Assembly: GCF_003073045.1 (NCBI RefSeq)
Contig: NC_037596.1
Location: 12,459,950 to 12,523,949 of the forward strand
Direction: 5' to 3'
From: Pomacea canaliculata
Taxonomy: Eukaryota; Mollusca; Gastropoda; Architaenioglossa; Ampullariidae
Length of the DNA: 64,000 nucleotides
The translations under genes were made by a program, and so were the position numbers. Below, piece by piece: positions 34,601-42,917 of this stretch (position 1 is the first letter of the stretch; each line of letters begins with the position of its first letter). The notes under the pieces are model-generated. The model was given only the letters and a program-made list of their open reading frames with translations. It searched no databases and was not told the DNA's origin.

Positions 34601-35313
34601 CCCTGTTTCTAGTCTGGTTGTTTTGAAGGATGTCAGGTTCTTTCTTCAGTTGGATGTTGTAAGTTCTGTGCAGTACATGTCTGTGTATGTGTCGATATGC
34701 TTACGTATCCACTCTCTGACAATTTTAATTAGTTTTTCCTTAGAAGTAAACAATACTTGCTGCTATAGAGCTAATTAAACTGAAAAATGCTGAAAATTAA
34801 CTTTCAAATTGTTTTCTGCATTTTTCTTATCTTTTCTTTCTTCTTTGCAATCTTTTTCTTGGAAGAATTTTGTTTTATTTGATTAGTTTCTTTGTATTCT
34901 TTTTTCAGATGACATAATTTTATTTGCTTTACTCTTTGCTTCGATTATTTCAGATGTAAGATATTTTATGTCCATGTTTACATCATAATTATTGATCTTT
35001 ATTGACTTTATCTATTAGCCCTAGTAGTTTTAATTTTGTTTTCACATGTAGTATATTAATTTTATTGCTTTCCTGCATTGTCAAACGCAGATCTCAAACT
35101 GGTGAACCAAGTATGGACGTACCGCAAATGTCTGCGGCTGACTTGCAGGAATCTTCAACGCCGGCGGTGACCCCTCCTCCAACTGAAACTGTGCCACCAA
35201 AAAAGGAGACCAAGTTAGGAAGGTGCTGTAAAGTCATTACTGATATTTTTACTTGTGTTTGCACATATTCCTTCACTAACACCACCACAAGCAGCTACCA
35301 CACAAACACATAG
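22516..35313 (+). CDS. Plus-strand single-pass membrane gene, divergent to receptor 1 (5' exon not found)
   Basis: Exons: 22516-22620, 23490-23681, 29122-29244, 29692-29722, 31985-32023, 34191-34301 and 35091-35313. Phases agree at every junction (1,1,1 then 2,2,2), which is strong support. The ectodomain (about 99 residues) has cysteines in SSCQKAF, VLRCDW, YYCDS, DFICES and RCLCKR and a strand-like RTAVITVSRDLEKK, so a divergent Ig-like fold related to receptor domain 1 is possible. The membrane exon follows directly. The tail is Ser/Thr/Pro-rich, with no tyrosine motif until a doubtful C-terminal extension. The last two coding exons are tandem duplicates. The signal-peptide exon is missing from my model. 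Function is unknown; the head-to-head position suggests a partner or paired receptor, which is inference. Confidence 0.55.
22945..23030. repeat. Short tandem repeat in the first intron of the plus-strand gene
   Basis: The phrase GTGTAGACACACAGTGAG (with AAGTATATTAG or GAGTATATTAG after it) occurs twice, about 49 bases apart. Related ACATGTGTAGACA pieces lie just upstream. Confidence 0.7.
23490..23681 (+). CDS. Plus-strand gene: ectodomain exon b
   Basis: A 192-base exon after TTATACAG, ending GCAG then GTGAGG, phase 1 on both sides. It encodes VLRCDWVDMYYCDSAPGY, RTAVITVSRDLEKKPEDF and ICESLFRPK. The cysteine pattern and ITVSRDLEKKPEDFIC strand look Ig-like. Confidence 0.7.
24653..24683. repeat. 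(GAT)n microsatellite
   Basis: About ten GAT units, then GTTGATAATAATAA. Confidence 0.85.
24790..24880 (+). repeat. Short interspersed piece shared with 28890-29000
   Basis: The phrase GCTAGATTAGCAA followed by an AAAGT-containing stretch is present here and at 28927-28960, with similar flanks. In both, one plus-strand frame resembles RARLAKxTKVxRG, a segment seen in some retrotransposon proteins. The family is not identified. Confidence 0.35.
25625..25895 (-). mobile_element. CR1/L2-type LINE reverse-transcriptase fragment
   Basis: Read on the minus strand, several frames together give the N-terminal RT signature: MPTGLLSRMLRCF, ITSV, an ALMRPLL block, a degenerate NYxPVxNL block and SKIMEKVVLK. 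This matches the region ahead of the RT palm in CR1/L2 elements. Stops and frame changes are frequent, so it is an old fragment. Confidence 0.6.
28890..29000 (+). repeat. Short interspersed piece shared with 24790-24880
   Basis: Partner of the 24.8-kb piece (GCTAGATTAGCAATAGGGAC). The open frame through it (DDYDQVMLSARLAIGTKV) is probably repeat-derived, not an exon of the membrane gene, because it has no splice borders. Confidence 0.35.
29122..29244 (+). CDS. Plus-strand gene: membrane-helix exon
   Basis: A 123-base phase-1 exon between TGTGCAG and GTAAGA. It encodes VIIPEQPDSDGPWQ and then a helix of about 24 residues (VGLIVGVSVGLVVLLVILVG) ending IYIYIR. There is no charged residue in the helix. 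The transition to R then CCR after splicing is a typical stop-transfer. Confidence 0.85.
29338..29640. repeat. Tandem duplication, two units of about 150 bp
   Basis: The units begin AATGCGAATTCTTCGTATT and AATGCAAATAATTCGTATT and each ends near GTGGATGCTGAACTGCGTAT or GTGGATGATGAACTGCGTAT. They lie between the membrane exon and the next tail exon. Confidence 0.85.
29692..29722 (+). CDS. Plus-strand gene: 31-base tail exon
   Basis: Between TTTTCAG and GTAAGT, entering in phase 1 and leaving in phase 2. It encodes CCRPNSSESK. The two cysteines next to the membrane could be acylated (inference). Confidence 0.7.
29723..31257. other. Intron of the plus-strand gene, nothing recognised
   Basis: This is AT-rich intron sequence. 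I see no exon with matching phase and no named repeat. Confidence 0.4.
31258..32130. repeat. Tandem array carrying one intact and two decayed copies of a tail exon
   Basis: The unit start (ATTAGTTTGATATTTGTCCAT) is found at about 31272 and 31806. The unit end, a GTGAGC donor followed by a TTTGxxxGGAAAATATTTTGG-like stretch, is found at about 31486, 31652 and 32024. Only the last copy (31985-32023) keeps an open exon in the right phase. The earlier ones have lost their reading frame or acceptor. Confidence 0.7.
31985..32023 (+). CDS. Plus-strand gene: 39-base tail exon
   Basis: After TGATTGCAG and before GTGAGC, phase 2 on both sides. It encodes DLNVRPDERKPL. The phase agreement with the neighbouring exons is the main support. 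Confidence 0.6.
32502..32540. repeat. (GAT)n microsatellite
   Basis: GAT-rich run interrupted by TGATTGATGATT. Confidence 0.75.
32640..33330 (-). mobile_element. LINE D: decayed reverse-transcriptase fragment
   Basis: On the minus strand, 33250-33090 reads GPDNVPAKLPKQVGKKLQ, then an SQFCSKESGNAKN block and GYPLQKQKHQ in one frame. This matches the PDNIPAELLK ... VWKxxEWPxDW ... LPKKGN region before the RT palm of non-LTR elements. Stops are frequent and the downstream part is only faintly recognisable. It lies in an intron of the plus-strand gene, antisense to it. Confidence 0.55.
33423..33480 (+). mobile_element. Short 3'-tail retroposon fragment with target duplication
   Basis: ATTGCCGTGATATTGCCC continues to GCACGTTATAAAACACCAAC and AAACAAAT. 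CTAGCACT flanks it at 33415-33422 and 33481-33488, a likely 8-bp duplication. The same tail is inserted at 40215-40267. Tails ending in TAAAACACCAACAAACA-like repeats are typical of mollusc SINE/LINE 3' ends (recalled, not searched). Confidence 0.7.
34191..34301 (+). CDS. Plus-strand gene: tail exon, first tandem copy
   Basis: A 111-base exon after TTCAAACTAG, ending GACGAT then GTGAGT, phase 2 on both sides. It encodes MNAPKISATDSQKSSTATL and AVQPKEET, plus a CFSC pair absent from the second copy. It is Ser/Thr/Lys-rich with no tyrosine. Confidence 0.6.
35091..35313 (+). CDS. Plus-strand gene: tail exon, second tandem copy, probably terminal
   Basis: After CAAACGCAG, in phase. It encodes MDVPQMSAADLQESSTPAV and TPPPTETVPPKKET, homologous to the 34.2-kb exon. 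The donor of the first copy (GTGAGT) is GTTAGG here, so reading probably continues through CCKVITDIFTC to a stop at 35311-35313. It is equally possible that a weak GTTAGG donor is used. Confidence 0.5.
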
Positions 35314-35880
35314 ACGTCGTGCACAAACATACAAACATATACTTCCACATTTCAAATACTCAGGGTTTAGTAATAATTTAAAGATTTTATTTAATAATTG
35401 TTTACGTATTTTGAAAATGACTGCAGTGGAAGAATGGTTCTAAACAAAAATGTAATCGTTACTATGTTTTAAAAGACAAAGAATAGGAATTATGCGAAAG
35501 AATCCGCGTCAGGCAAAATTACTGTAAAAATTAGAAAATGATCTATTATAAAATTAATTTATTAGAGAGATGCAGAGCAGGTGTTACTAAATGTGTTGCT
35601 TTTTTATTAGTTATATTGTATCTTAATCGCGTCTGCATTTTAAATAGTTTTTCTATAGAAGTCAACAATACTTGCTGCTTGCGAGCTAATTAAACTAAAA
35701 AAAAAACTGACAGTAAACTTTATTATAATTTTTCTTTATCTTTCTTTTCTTTTATTTCTTTTTTGATATTTTTTGGGTAGGGGATTTTGTTTTATTTGAT
35801 TAGTTTCTTTGTACTTAATTTTTTCAGACGACAACATTCTATTCGCTTCGCTCTTTGCTTCGGTTATTTTCCAAAATAAA

Positions 35881-37061
35881 ATCTCTTTTAAATTGCCTAA
35901 CCAATTTTCCTGATGTGGGACATTGTTGAATGTTTATCATACATGATACAGTGGGAAAGATGTTGTGCATGCATTCGAATAAAAAGCAATTTTGGTATGT
36001 CTAAAGTATTGTCGGTAATTTTTTTCATATTATCTCATATCAGATGTTTTCTAATCATTTTGTCACCAGAATAAAACCCCATCCCTAACCTGACAACACA
36101 AGCGGGATGACCAGAATTTAACTGTACAGAAAATCCACCTTCTAGAACTTTTAACATTAAAACAAGCACGTCAGTTGTCCTCCAGACTAACAAAGATCTT
36201 TGATGAGTTTTCCAGCTATATTGTTGTGTGTTTTTATCCATTTCATCGATGATGATGACTGAAGGGCGATGGGGCTGGAATGATTTATAGTTTTGAACAT
36301 ACCAGGTGAGTATAACATAAGAGTGTTTACAATACAGAGACAGAAAGGATGAAGAGAGAGAGAGACGTCCTTCTTTGCAAATAATTTTTAAAACTTAAGG
36401 ACCGTTTTTGTTGATCCCATTTTGTTATAAGAAATACAATCAGCTTTGTTTTTGCTTTGTTTGTAAGGCCCCAGCAAATTGCAAAAATCCGTATGGTGTA
36501 AATGCACAGCTTTTTATGATGTTTTAATAAGATACTGGTACAGTTCAGTGGTAAATATGTGTTCAGTGCCTGAACTTACATACCTTGGTGTTTCAAAAAA
36601 ACCCATTGGTATGTTGACAAAGGCTGCTGGTTTTTAGTAGACATCAAGCTCTCACCTTTGGCGCACATATATGTCCATTATCAAGCCAGCATCTAGTCAC
36701 CTCTTCGTGTGTGCATTAATCAATTTGTACTGAACATTACTTCATGTAATTATTACTTAAATTATCATGTAGTGATAAGGATGGTTCTTAAGATGTAAGC
36801 ATGTCATTGTAGCAGTTATAAAACTGTTTTCAACCCCAACAGCTGTAGCTTCTAAGTATATTCGTGAAGTTAAACGGAAATGTTTTATACACATCCAGAA
36901 ATGGATATATATTTAACATATTGATATCAAACATGTTTATGTTAAAAAATGATTGTTATTTAAAAATAACTCTTACTAGGATTTTTTAGACTCACTAGTC
37001 TTCTGTGCTTGTAACCATTTAGAAACAACTACAAGGTCAGGATTATTGCATGCATATTTAT
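35881..37061. other. Intergenic, nothing recognised
   Basis: This is AT-rich DNA with a short GA run near 36353-36362. No exon or element is identified. Confidence 0.4.
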
Positions 37062-37912
37062 TTATAAACGTTAAAAACAATGAAAAGATGCATGTACACA
37101 CACAGCTGCTATAACATTTTATTGCTAAATACCAACAAAGATGGTTACCACATAGAGTGCTGATGAATCAGATGTTAGCAGGCAGTCAAACATATTCAGA
37201 AAATGTAGGATAAACAGGCACTGTTAGCCTGCATAAAATATCTACATTGCTGTAAATTTAAACTGTAGCATTAAGGCAAAATATGATACAAGGGTTACCG
37301 TAACTAGAAATAGTGACAGAAAGTCACATTAAACACTGACAATACACAAGAGCGTTTGAACAGACAGCTTGCAAACATGAATTTATCAAACTAATTTCAA
37401 ACCATGTTTAATTTTTTTAATGTGTCAAGCTTTACAGCATATGTATGTAAGGAAAATATGTGCATTACTTTTTAGATGTCTTTTAGATGTCAAATGTTAC
37501 ATGTTTCTCAACAGTGCGTTAGAAAATAGAAATGCTAATAATATTAGCATACTGTTTTCTGTTGATATGGTTCCATATATGCTAAATCTAGTAAGCGCCT
37601 TGCTTGTACTGTTATAGTAACCGGTTTTTCAAATGTCATATACGTACTACTGCTTTGGCATACTATAGCCATAACCTCCAAGAGCCTTATGAAGGGTTGT
37701 GTATAATAAACATGAATGTATATTTGTGTGCTGATACCCACACAATTGCTGTGCCTTTGGTTTGCGTATGTTAATTTGTGTTTAATGCATCATTTCTTGT
37801 CCTGACATTTTTTCGCTATTATGGCAAAAGAAAATAAAGAAGCTTTTATTGAAGTCTAAAGTTTGATAGTATCAAAATATTCACCATAGTACATGTGTGT
37901 GTGGGGGTGTCT
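37062..37912. repeat. Segmental duplication, copy 2 (partner 2883-3935)
   Basis: Same order of landmarks as copy 1: GCATGTACAC, TAACTAGAAATAGTGACAGA, GAACAGACAGCTTG, TAAGCGCCTTGCTTG, TTTGGCATACTAT. It is somewhat shorter through small deletions. Confidence 0.8.
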
Positions 37913-37934
37913 TCAATTGGAAATACTGTGTTAC

Positions 37935-38160
37935 AGGTGAGGCGTTACAGGTGAGGCTGCCCTGTGGTCCCATCCATCCAAAGGGTCCGCCCCTATGAAC
38001 CCCTCACCCCTTCACTAGATCCACCCCTCACCCGCTACCCACCCTCCACTTTCCCGCTGGTGAGCTGGTCACCTACTGTGGCACCTTCACGCCCTCAGAT
38101 GATGGCGCTGTCCTGTAAAATATGTACTGAGGGACTCACTTGGTGAATTTAGGCTACACG
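37935..38160. repeat. GC- and C-rich block, unidentified
   Basis: The sequence turns abruptly to CCCCTCACCC-type composition with a repeated AGGCGTTACAGGTGAGGC phrase at its start. It breaks the match between the two segmental copies, so it probably arrived as an insertion. No family is recognised. Confidence 0.35.
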
Positions 38161-38929
38161 CAGAAGAAAGGTGTCTTACGAATGTCATTTTATAAAAGAG
38201 TTATATTTTCCTTAACATTATTCGTCACTTTTAAAAAGCAGGCCATTCTTACACCTCCCCCCTTCTTTGACAGAGCCCTGATGTTAAAACTGACCCTTCT
38301 CCTGGTGGGTCTACAGAAATCATGGTTTACCACTGTCAAGCGACCAAAGTATGCTTGATTCGGGCATGTAGGTAGACATAAAAACTTACTGAATTCAGTC
38401 CTCCAGGGATACGTGGAAGGAAGACGGCGTCAAGTTACACTGGTTGGCGTACGTGACGAAGTAAACAATCCACCCAGTGACAGACCTCCTAACAGGTCTA
38501 CACGACAATTTCTTTGACGAGCCTTACAGCTTCTGTCTCAACAAGTATCCCCCACACTACACACCCCAGCTCCAGTCGGTCCCTTAATAAGAAAGTCCTG
38601 ATAAAATTGATGATGTCAGTAAGTCCGACTAGGGCTGTTTGGTTAACCAAGTAAATGAATGTGGCTATATTTTCTTCACATTCTTTGATTAAGGCGATTT
38701 AAATGAAGGATTCAAACTTTCAAAGAAAGCTTATTAACTGCCAGTCTCAAGTTCGTTCTTGGAAGTAGTCATGTATGTGCAAGATGTTGAACTAGAGATA
38801 TCTGCGTATAGGAAGTACTCGCGATTGTCGTGGATGAGTGAAATAAGATAAGTACAAATGGTAACCTTGGAACACACTCACTATCCCTCTGGCACACATG
38901 CGCGCGTGTGAACACACACACTAAACTTC
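38161..38929. other. Intergenic, nothing firmly recognised
   Basis: Around 38390-38600 a GC-richer stretch could be part of a transposon. I cannot identify ends or domains. Confidence 0.3.
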
Positions 38930-40030
38930 ATAGATGTCGTGTTATACTTTTTATTACACTTTTTAATTTTTAACATCCCTTCAGCAAAGTAAAACACCAT
39001 GATGACTTAAGTGTCATATAAACTATATAATTTTTATAACATAGCAATAAAACATCGCAGAGGCATGTGTGAACCAGAGTCTGTAATAAAGATTGGAGGA
39101 AGCAGACGGTGAGAAAGTCAGACCACTGGTCACAAAAATAGTAATATTAATTACTCTTTTCTTAACTAGTCAAACACTTTATAGACTATTAATTAGTAGA
39201 TTACAATAAGAAAGAAAGAAGCAGCTCTAGCTTTATCAGGGGCAAGTAATCAACCCTGTACACTGCAGCCACATCCATAGTTTGTCCAACATTTTCTAGA
39301 GATCTCAGTACAGTACAGGATATTTAGCCATTCTTCATTGAATTTGTGCCTAGAGCCTAAGTAGTCATTTTTCCGCTTTATCATGGAGAAATAGCATATA
39401 CAACTGTTAAATTACAGACTAAATATATACTAAACTCTGTCATCAAATGTGTCTGATGGTAGCTGAAAGCTATTAAATCACAAAATTATCAAAACAGAAA
39501 GAATAATATTTTTAATACAAATCTCCAAGTCATTTAGCGAAAGCAAATGGTTGTAGTAAAGTGTGTGAAGCATTGGTTGCACAAGTACACGTGGATAATT
39601 TAATTAACAAACTAGAAAAAATAATCATAATCAATTCGTGAGACTTATTTATAAACGTTTTGGGACACCTGTGAAATGCCATCTATCAACAAATGAAATA
39701 GGTACAAGTAAAAAATAAAAACTTGTTTCTTGTTATAAAATACTCGCGGTTATATAAGTAAAGAAAAGGGGAGTCAAAATTTGTAATACATCAAATATAG
39801 AGACCAAAGGCTTGATGAATGATACTTTCTAGCAGAGGTAATAGAAAACTGATGCAGGAATCCATTGCAGTGTTAGCTAGGACTTGCATGGACCGCAAGA
39901 CTTGTAGTCAAGAACCTGCTGATGATCATTAAAAGTGCAGAGTAAATGGAAATCACAAGAACTTTAGCCAACACTCTTTATCCAGAAGTAGCCATTGTGC
40001 ACCAAAATAATCTCACTACAACTTGTAAAC
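38930..40030. repeat. Receptor 3'-flank repeat, copy downstream of receptor 3
   Basis: Diverged homologue of 50030-51275 and 51830-53055 in the same order. Landmarks: GGAGGAAGCAGACG; GGATATTTTCTAGC-like sequence; GCATGACxTGTAGTCA-like sequence; an AGTGTAAAT-like stretch; AGCCATTGTGCACC. It lies just 3' of the receptor 3 tail exon, as the other copies lie 3' of receptor 2, so it probably belongs to the duplicated receptor gene unit. Confidence 0.65.
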
Positions 40031-40214
40031 TTGCTTGTCAAAACAAGCTAAAACAGTGTCTCATTCAGTGAGATGAGTTTTATTCAGTTCCAATTTCTAC
40101 ATTTAAATGAGTAATTACCACCGCGTCTTCTTTTGTTTCTTTCTGTCAATATTCATACATCAGTCATTCCTCCTTTAATTTTTTTTACTGTCTGTCTTCT
40201 GTTTGTAGTCTTGG

Positions 40215-40267
40215 AGTTGCCGTGATACAGCCCTAGTTGCTTGCACGGCATAAAACACCAACCAACA
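40215..40267 (+). mobile_element. 53-bp retroposon tail inserted in the receptor 3 terminal exon, 12-bp target duplication
   Basis: The 12-base TTGTAGTCTTGG lies on both sides (40203-40214 and 40268-40279). The insert starts AGTTGCCGTGATACAGCCC and ends TAAAACACCAACCAACA, matching the element at 33423-33480. The exon sequence resumes after it (CTACAAACAGAA on the minus strand, as in receptor 2). Confidence 0.85.
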
Positions 40268-40479
40268 TTGTAGTCTTGGGGAGGTGGAAGATGTTGGTGG
40301 CTTTGATGTCGGCGTGCTGTGTTGTGTTGTGATGCTGATGGTCGTCGTGGACGAACTCTAGGTTGTATAAAACTCCGTCTGCGTACATCAGTCGTCAGCA
40401 TTCCTACCACATGATGGAGTATCCTGTAAAATAAATAATAAATAACATAATTCATCATCATAAAAACCAATCTCTCTTA

Positions 40480-42118
40480 TGACATTAAAGCAAAAAGGTT
40501 GGAGCAGCAAGCAGTCCCCAATGTGTCCGTACAAACCAAAACGTTTTTATGTTTTTCCCCTCCGGCTTAGTACTGAAGAGAAAAGACTTCTATTATCATA
40601 TTTAGTAGAGCAGTGTGACTGTAGTTATCAATGTTTTATAAGTTTGAAATGTAATTTTATAATTTCTTACTAAAACAGGACGACAGTTACTTTAGTTTTT
40701 GTGGGTGAGAGTGCTAGTTTTTGTAGGCGTTGTTTCTTTAGGGCAGAGAGTGTACCTTTTTTGTAAAAAATGAATGTGTAATTAAAATACACAGGGCCTA
40801 CAACAGACAGGTGTAGTCTGTCGTTCTGTAGGAACGAAAGAGCGTGAAAATGTCTGGATGAATGCGTGTGTGTGTTAGCACGAATGTAAGCAACCGAAAA
40901 CAGCACGTGAGTGAGTGATATGATTTGTGTGATGTGACTAGTGTGAAGGCAAGCAAATGTGTGATGTTGCTGATATTGTTTGTAAAGTATTTAATCTCGC
41001 GTAGACATTTTTAGCGATTCATTTATATTGATACAAAGATATTGTTTATGTTTATTTGTTGGTGGTTGCTTGTGGTCAACGTGTCGGACCATTTCTATGG
41101 TGTGCTGCTCAGCGGTTATACATCAATACCTGCTGGCTCGGCGTTAAATATCTGTACCACGATCTTCTATTTAATTTCCTCCCAGGAGATGGGGAGGTTC
41201 ATAATTTAGAAATAATTCTACTTCACAATTTTTATACGATTGCTCTGTTAATTTTAAATTTCCATGCATTTCGTTGACCACAACAGTTTCATAATTCCCT
41301 AATATTTCGTTAAATCGCTACGGTCTCTTTACTGTAATCGGATGAGAAACGAACCTAATACATCTAACTCATCAAAGTCAATAAGCAAGGTATTACAAAC
41401 ATAAGCATCTGTCCTCAACTCAGTGTCATTTTATTACAAACAGCTTCACTCTCGACTTTAAGACCTAAGTACGCGTGAGTCTTATCGCCAGGAAACACTC
41501 TTGCTATTCTCTGTGAGAGCAAGGCAACATTTCTTGATAAACTCTAAATATTATTACAAGAACAGTCTTTCTCTCTCTGTAATTGTGTTTATCAATCTGT
41601 TCGCTTTTTTTCGGCGCGTCTGCTTGCCTGTTTGCCTCTCTAGGCTTTTCAGTCTAGTTTATTTGCTTTAACAATACTTTCTTTCGACGTCCTTTTCTTT
41701 CTACATTCCTTTATGTGCTTCTACTTCATTCTCTCTTTTCATCGTTCTTTTTGATGTTTGCTGATTTTCCCGTTACTTAAGTTCCCTGACATAATAGTCT
41801 GTTATAGATCGATGATTTTGTGCATGTAATATCATCCATATTGATGAAATCTTGAAATAAATCTTTCTATTCTCATCTTTATCGGAGTTATCTTCATGAC
41901 TATCTAGACTGGGTGCTTCCGGTTATTAATAGAACCTTTAACTGTTTTTTTCTTGATTAGAGTTCTTTCGTCTTTCCAACTTATTGCTTCGTCTCTCCTT
42001 ATAATCTTACTTTATATTCACAGTACTTTGTTCCTCTTTGTGCAGTTTTATAAATAACATTGGTGATAGCAATAATAAACAGTGATAGAATGATGGATTT
42101 GTATATCTAATTACTTAC
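40480..42118. other. Region where receptor 3 lacks its middle exons
   Basis: I searched by eye for the GNPP turn, the WPxVRCEGNG strand, PQFVD and a hydrophobic helix on the minus strand and found none. Confidence 0.5.
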
Positions 42119-42499
42119 ATGTCACATCAATGGGTATCTGCAGCACTGTCTGTCTGTGTAGACTTTTATCCTGAATTTCGAGATATATAGCAGTGATGGA
42201 CCGAGTGAGCAGCTGTGAAATCTTTATCTCCCAGGTCCTCATGGAGCTGGTGAAGTAGCGACGCTCCGCTACACACAGTGTGTCATCTCTGACATTACTA
42301 TATAGCACAGTGAAGTCATGAGACTGCTTTGGCCTTATTAAATTGCACAGAAATGATCTGTTGTTATTATGGCACACTTCAACATCGAGATGTGTTGTGT
42401 CTGTAGATACTGAATTTTCGCTAATATTAAGAAGATAACTAATATTTAAAAAACTGCCTTCTTTTTGAGATAATATTTCACTGACGTTTACATTTCCAT
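42119..42499 (-). CDS. Receptor 3 Ig1 exon, intact
   Basis: 381 bases, open throughout, with TTTTCAG acceptor and GTAAGT donor, phase 1. From DDTLCVAERRYFTSSMRTWE to the donor it differs from receptor 1 at only four residues. Upstream of that it differs at roughly one residue in three, around VEVCHNNNRSFLCNLIRP. Confidence 0.8.
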
Positions 42500-42838
42500 C
42501 TGAAAATACAGAGCATTAAAAAATTAATGATGTTTCAAAATTATTCTCATCGTTATTTGCTCTCATTCATTTGTACGAATGCCAAACAGAACAAAATAAC
42601 CTGAGTAATAGTTTCTCTTTGCTACACTCGTGATGAGGAAACTGGTTTTATTTTTATTGTTTTTTTAATCTTAGCACATTTCATTTACTTGATTAAAATA
42701 TTTTGTATATACACAAAAAGACTTTCAATGAATTAATATTTTATAATATATGGAAATACATTTAATCTGTTAATGCAAGCAAACGCTATACTTAGTGAAT
42801 CAGTCTGTTATTAGTATAAAAAATTGTAATACATTTAC

Positions 42839-42917
42839 AAGGAAATGTTTGATTGAATACATTCACTAGTATTAGAAAATAGCACACTTGAAGAAATGTC
42901 TCCATACTTAGGCTCAT
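42839..42917 (-). CDS. Receptor 3 signal-peptide exon
   Basis: Encodes MSLSMETFLQVCYFLILVNV and ends FP followed by GTAAAT in phase 1. It aligns without gaps with the receptor 1 exon (METxxQ, FLxL, FP at the same positions). The donor differs in sequence from receptor 1 (GTGAGT) and the exon is 12 bases shorter. Confidence 0.65.

Larger units (their letters stand above)
34005..35880. repeat. Tandem duplication of about 0.9 kb that copied a coding exon, plus a partial third unit
   Basis: Unit starts are at about 34003 (AGATGACATCATTTTATTTG), 34908 (AGATGACATAATTTTATTTG) and 35826 (truncated, AGACGACAACATTCTATTCG). Each of the first two units includes an exon (34191-34301 and 35091-35313) and the CACCACCAC...CACACACAAACATA tract that follows. 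The copies are clearly diverged. Confidence 0.85.
40180..42917 (-). pseudogene. Receptor 3: remnant or reduced receptor copy (signal peptide, Ig1, decayed tail)
   Basis: Three recognisable blocks share order and strand with receptor 1: signal exon 42917-42839, Ig1 exon 42499-42119 (intact, 127 codons) and a decayed ITIM/ITSM exon (about 40430-40180). Between 42118 and 40431 I find no Ig2, Ig3 or membrane exon. The tail exon has a stop in the expected frame, its ITIM core is one residue short (VLYNLEF), the ITSM tyrosine is replaced by histidine (TQHADIK), and a small retroposon splits it. The first two exons are so well kept that a short secreted product, ending just after Ig1, cannot be excluded: the frame runs into TGT AAG TAA directly at the donor. 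Confidence 0.7.

Noticed and set aside
40670-40906. Minus-strand frame in the receptor 3 gap
   Set aside because: Checked as a possible missing Ig or membrane exon; it lacks Ig cysteines, the GNPP turn and a hydrophobic helix.
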